Assembly: GCA_037043455.1 (NCBI GenBank)
Contig: JAWPHD010001134.1
Span: forward strand, 62,001 to 126,000
Length of the DNA: 64,000 bases
Direction: 5' to 3'
Source of the DNA: Cyrtodaria siliqua
Lineage: Eukaryota; Mollusca; Bivalvia; Adapedonta; Hiatellidae
This document shows positions 61,386 through 64,000 of the stretch, in pieces. Numbering within the stretch: the stretch's first letter is position 1; the number at the start of each line of letters is the position of its first letter. The notes beneath the pieces are model-generated. The model was not told the DNA's origin and searched no databases. It saw nothing but the letters and a program-made list of their open reading frames with translations. A program made the position numbers and the translations under genes.

Positions 61386-63279
61386 TGGCCATTTTGGATC
61401 TGACGCATTAGTAGCTCATCAACATAAATTTCTGCAATATTAGTAGCTTCATCAGCAGACAGTATAGATGTCATTGTGATCACTTTAGTAAAGACAAAGT
61501 ATATTTTCAGCTGTAGCGGGCATTTTGGATTTCATAGGAAGTTGAGTTTTTAGTAAGCACCAAATAGATATTATAAAGTGTGCTCAAGCAAAGTTTTGTG
61601 AATTCTTTCCAATTAAGTTCGGGATAAGCAATCACAGAATGAAATTGACAGGTGGACGACTCATCATTGCATATCTTCCAAGATGGCTGCCAGCATGTCA
61701 TATAAAGCTCAACCCTCATACAGGAAGCAAATATCCATACTACAGACAAATGATCCCTTTATTCTTAAATGCAACTTTGCATGATGAAGTTACAAATCTA
61801 AATACGATATTCATCATCCTCTCAATAATTGTTAATAATGTTCATGGTTTATAAGTGCCTCCAGTTTGATTAGCATCTGGCTAATTGAGTCACCATCTTT
61901 AAATAAAAGCTATTTTATCTTATGCACTTCATGGCAATAATTTGAATATTACCAAAAAGCCATTAATGTTAACTGATTGCACATACTGGAGAAAAACCAT
62001 AACAGCAGATCCCTTAAACTATTGGTACTCCAGCATTATAAGTTTGGTGTAGATAAAACTAATATTTTAATCCTTAAATAAACACATGAATAAATGTAAT
62101 TAAGTACACATACAACTTCTAACCAATTACTCAATCAGCAGCAGCTTCAATGCAATGATTTTTGGGCGATTTCAAGACATGACTGTTATATTAATATAGC
62201 AAACAAAGATGGAATGAGAACCAAAGTGCTGAAAAAAAAGACTTTTTATATGAAACATTATTGAAGACAAGATTGTTTCTGACAAAACCAATCATTTTTA
62301 CAGCGTGCCTTATTATAATCTATATCGACACCTGTATCAAAGAGAAGTAGAACACAGTTTATCTAACCCCTTCATTATAATGTCAATATTTATATACTGA
62401 TGAACAAGAAAGCCAAACTTGTATGTATGTATGGTGTCATCATGGCATGACCTTATCATGAAACTTCTATTTTTGATAATGGAGGTATCTGACTGACCAA
62501 TCAAATCAAGTATTTACTTTAATCGGACTGGATGATATGAAACAGGGATGGACAAAATAAAAAATGTGAAAGTGCAATGAAAGCTGCTCCTAGAGAGGGA
62601 GAGGGAGAACAAAATAAAAATGTGAAAGTGCAATGAAAGCATTTAAATTCCCTGGTGTGAATGGAGAGACATGAGCTCTATAAGCTAGTTAATAAGTATA
62701 TAACCCGAGAATTGGAGAGAAAAAACACATGCATATTGTGTACATATCCTTTCATAACATTTCTCCAGCTCTGCAATTCAAACCTTAAGAATCTGTTTAA
62801 ATGTGCAAAGACTACTGAACAGTGGCCCTATCAATGGAACACAGACACTATTCAGATTTATGCTCATCTTTCATCCCACAGATTAATGAATGGAAGTAAC
62901 AATGTTCTACAGTATCTTATCTTCTGAAAACTGCAGTCATTGAAGTGCATAATTTATAAGCTTAATACCCATTTCTTAATGAAAATGTATTGAAAACTGC
63001 ATGCATGCAATTTAGAAATGAGAGACTTTTGGATCACAACAATAAGTTCTGGCATGTTATAGCAAGATATACATCCAACATCAGGGTCTGTTTCTATAAA
63101 ATAGTATTGCAGCAGTAATAAGTTTTTGCATGTCCTAATCAATACAGGTATATCATGGGATCAATGCAAAACTATCGTATCTTTTTCTGTATTTAGTTAC
63201 AATAGTTTCGCAATTGCCCCTCGATATGTAAGCTTCCAGTAATATGGAAATGAAAACCTTATAGCAGCACAACAGTAAT
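61386..63279. other. Non-coding stretch with a small duplication
   Basis: A 35-base piece (acaaaataaaaa.tgtgaaag then tgcaatgaaagc) is repeated at 62553 and 62610. No gene seen. Confidence 0.5.
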
Positions 63280-63630
63280 CAGGGGCGTAGCTTGGCCTTT
63301 TTGACGGCATCGCACACAGTTAAAATTATTATGCTAGGGGGGTCCGGGGTTATGCCCCCCCTACCCCCGATTTTTTTTTTATGTTAGAAAGCATTAGGTG
63401 CGTGCTGACGTATATTTTAGACTTTAAGAAGGGCAAAGATAACTAAACAAATATATATGAAAATAATATTTTCTGGTTACTACGCTGCCTATACAGCCCC
63501 ACTCCACCCCTCCCCACCCCACTCACCCCCATCCCGATTTTTATTGCATTTTTTGAATTTTGAATTTTTCTATTTCTGAAAATTAGGCGTAGGCCCGGGA
63601 CTACAGGGCCTATGCAGAGCTACGTCAATG
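63280..63630. mobile_element. Short element with caggggcgtagc ends
   Basis: caggggcgtagctt at the left corresponds to gagctacgtcaatg at the right (imperfect). Inside are GC-rich patches (aggggggtccggggttatgc, ccccccctacccccg). gtaat is found outside both ends. The end type resembles hAT-like short elements. Confidence 0.55.
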
Positions 63631-64000
63631 GTAATTATACTGCCGCAATAACTGCAGATAAATATATAAAATTTAAACTAAGGGCACATCCTCTGAATGG
63701 ATGGAGGGACTATATACCTAAGTACTGCACACAAACAACCTCAAGCTAACTTTGGGTGTAGTAAGCCAACATCTTCCTCTCTGTGACTGCCTACCCCCAA
63801 CACACCATGTGATGAAAACCAGTTCCCATCAATAACCCAACATAATTATATAACATGAGCAAGGTTTTACGCAAGCGTAAAATAGCTGCAGAGAGAAAAT
63901 AGCATTATATATGGGTAGGAACTGGGAATAAAGTTGAACATAATAACAGATCAAGTCAAGTGTGTTAAAACAATATTAAAAAAAAAGAAAAGAAAAAAAA
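63631..64000. other. Right edge, non-coding
   Basis: AT-rich, ending in an A-rich run; no feature recognised. Confidence 0.5.

Overview
The window is AT-rich, intron-dominated animal nuclear DNA, most likely from a bivalve mollusc or a close lophotrochozoan. It holds several tRNA-derived SINE families, many short terminal-inverted-repeat (TIR) elements, abundant minisatellites, and two dispersed sequence types I associate with bivalve genomes from memory: the 'ccaagttatttcaaaatccc' type at 47.2-50.4 kb and the 'gtgacccc...gtttcagag' type at 57.1-58.4 kb. I see no rRNA, no free-standing tRNA gene, no CRISPR and no prokaryotic gene organisation. I see no ORF that looks like a reverse transcriptase or full-length transposase, so the mobile elements seem to be non-autonomous copies or fragments.

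One protein-coding gene can be supported. It runs right to left on the minus strand. A long first coding exon (37832 to 35627) starts just inside a splice acceptor and encodes 735 residues: an N-myristoylation-type start, a Ser/Pro-rich disordered region with an 11-residue tandem repeat, and a Gln-rich predicted coiled coil. It ends in phase 1 at a GTATGT donor. Two later exons match in strand and phase: a RING-finger exon (11820 to 11602) and a linker exon (8610 to 8443). Together they give about 864 residues. The RING motif and the Ser-rich N-terminus suggest a TANC / rolling pebbles type scaffold (RING, then P-loop, ankyrin and TPR regions); this is tentative. The ankyrin/TPR exons would lie beyond the left edge and the 5' UTR and promoter to the right of 37.85 kb.

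Everything else is intron or intergenic DNA made of repeats. Left part (1-12.9 kb): a short TIR element, a 64-bp dimeric satellite, two minisatellites, a hAT-like element and a hairpin element. Intron of about 23.8 kb (11.8-35.6 kb): SINE copies, a 0.9-kb minisatellite at 23.5-24.4 kb and a SINE nested in a SINE at 33.4-34.0 kb. Right part (37.9-64 kb): TTAAAGGG-ended short elements, a four-copy array with a 774-bp period at 47.4-50.4 kb that ends in an intact TIR element, a 537-bp foldback element at 54.4-54.9 kb, a 59.1-59.5 kb TIR element and a Cys/Lys-codon-like minisatellite at 60.2-60.9 kb. Most short ORFs here are by-products of repeats.

The most interesting points are the near-identical 774-bp array, whose duplication breakpoint lies inside a TIR element; the large foldback element; the SINE bodies that carry different tRNA-like heads; and the candidate TANC-like gene with its very long intron.
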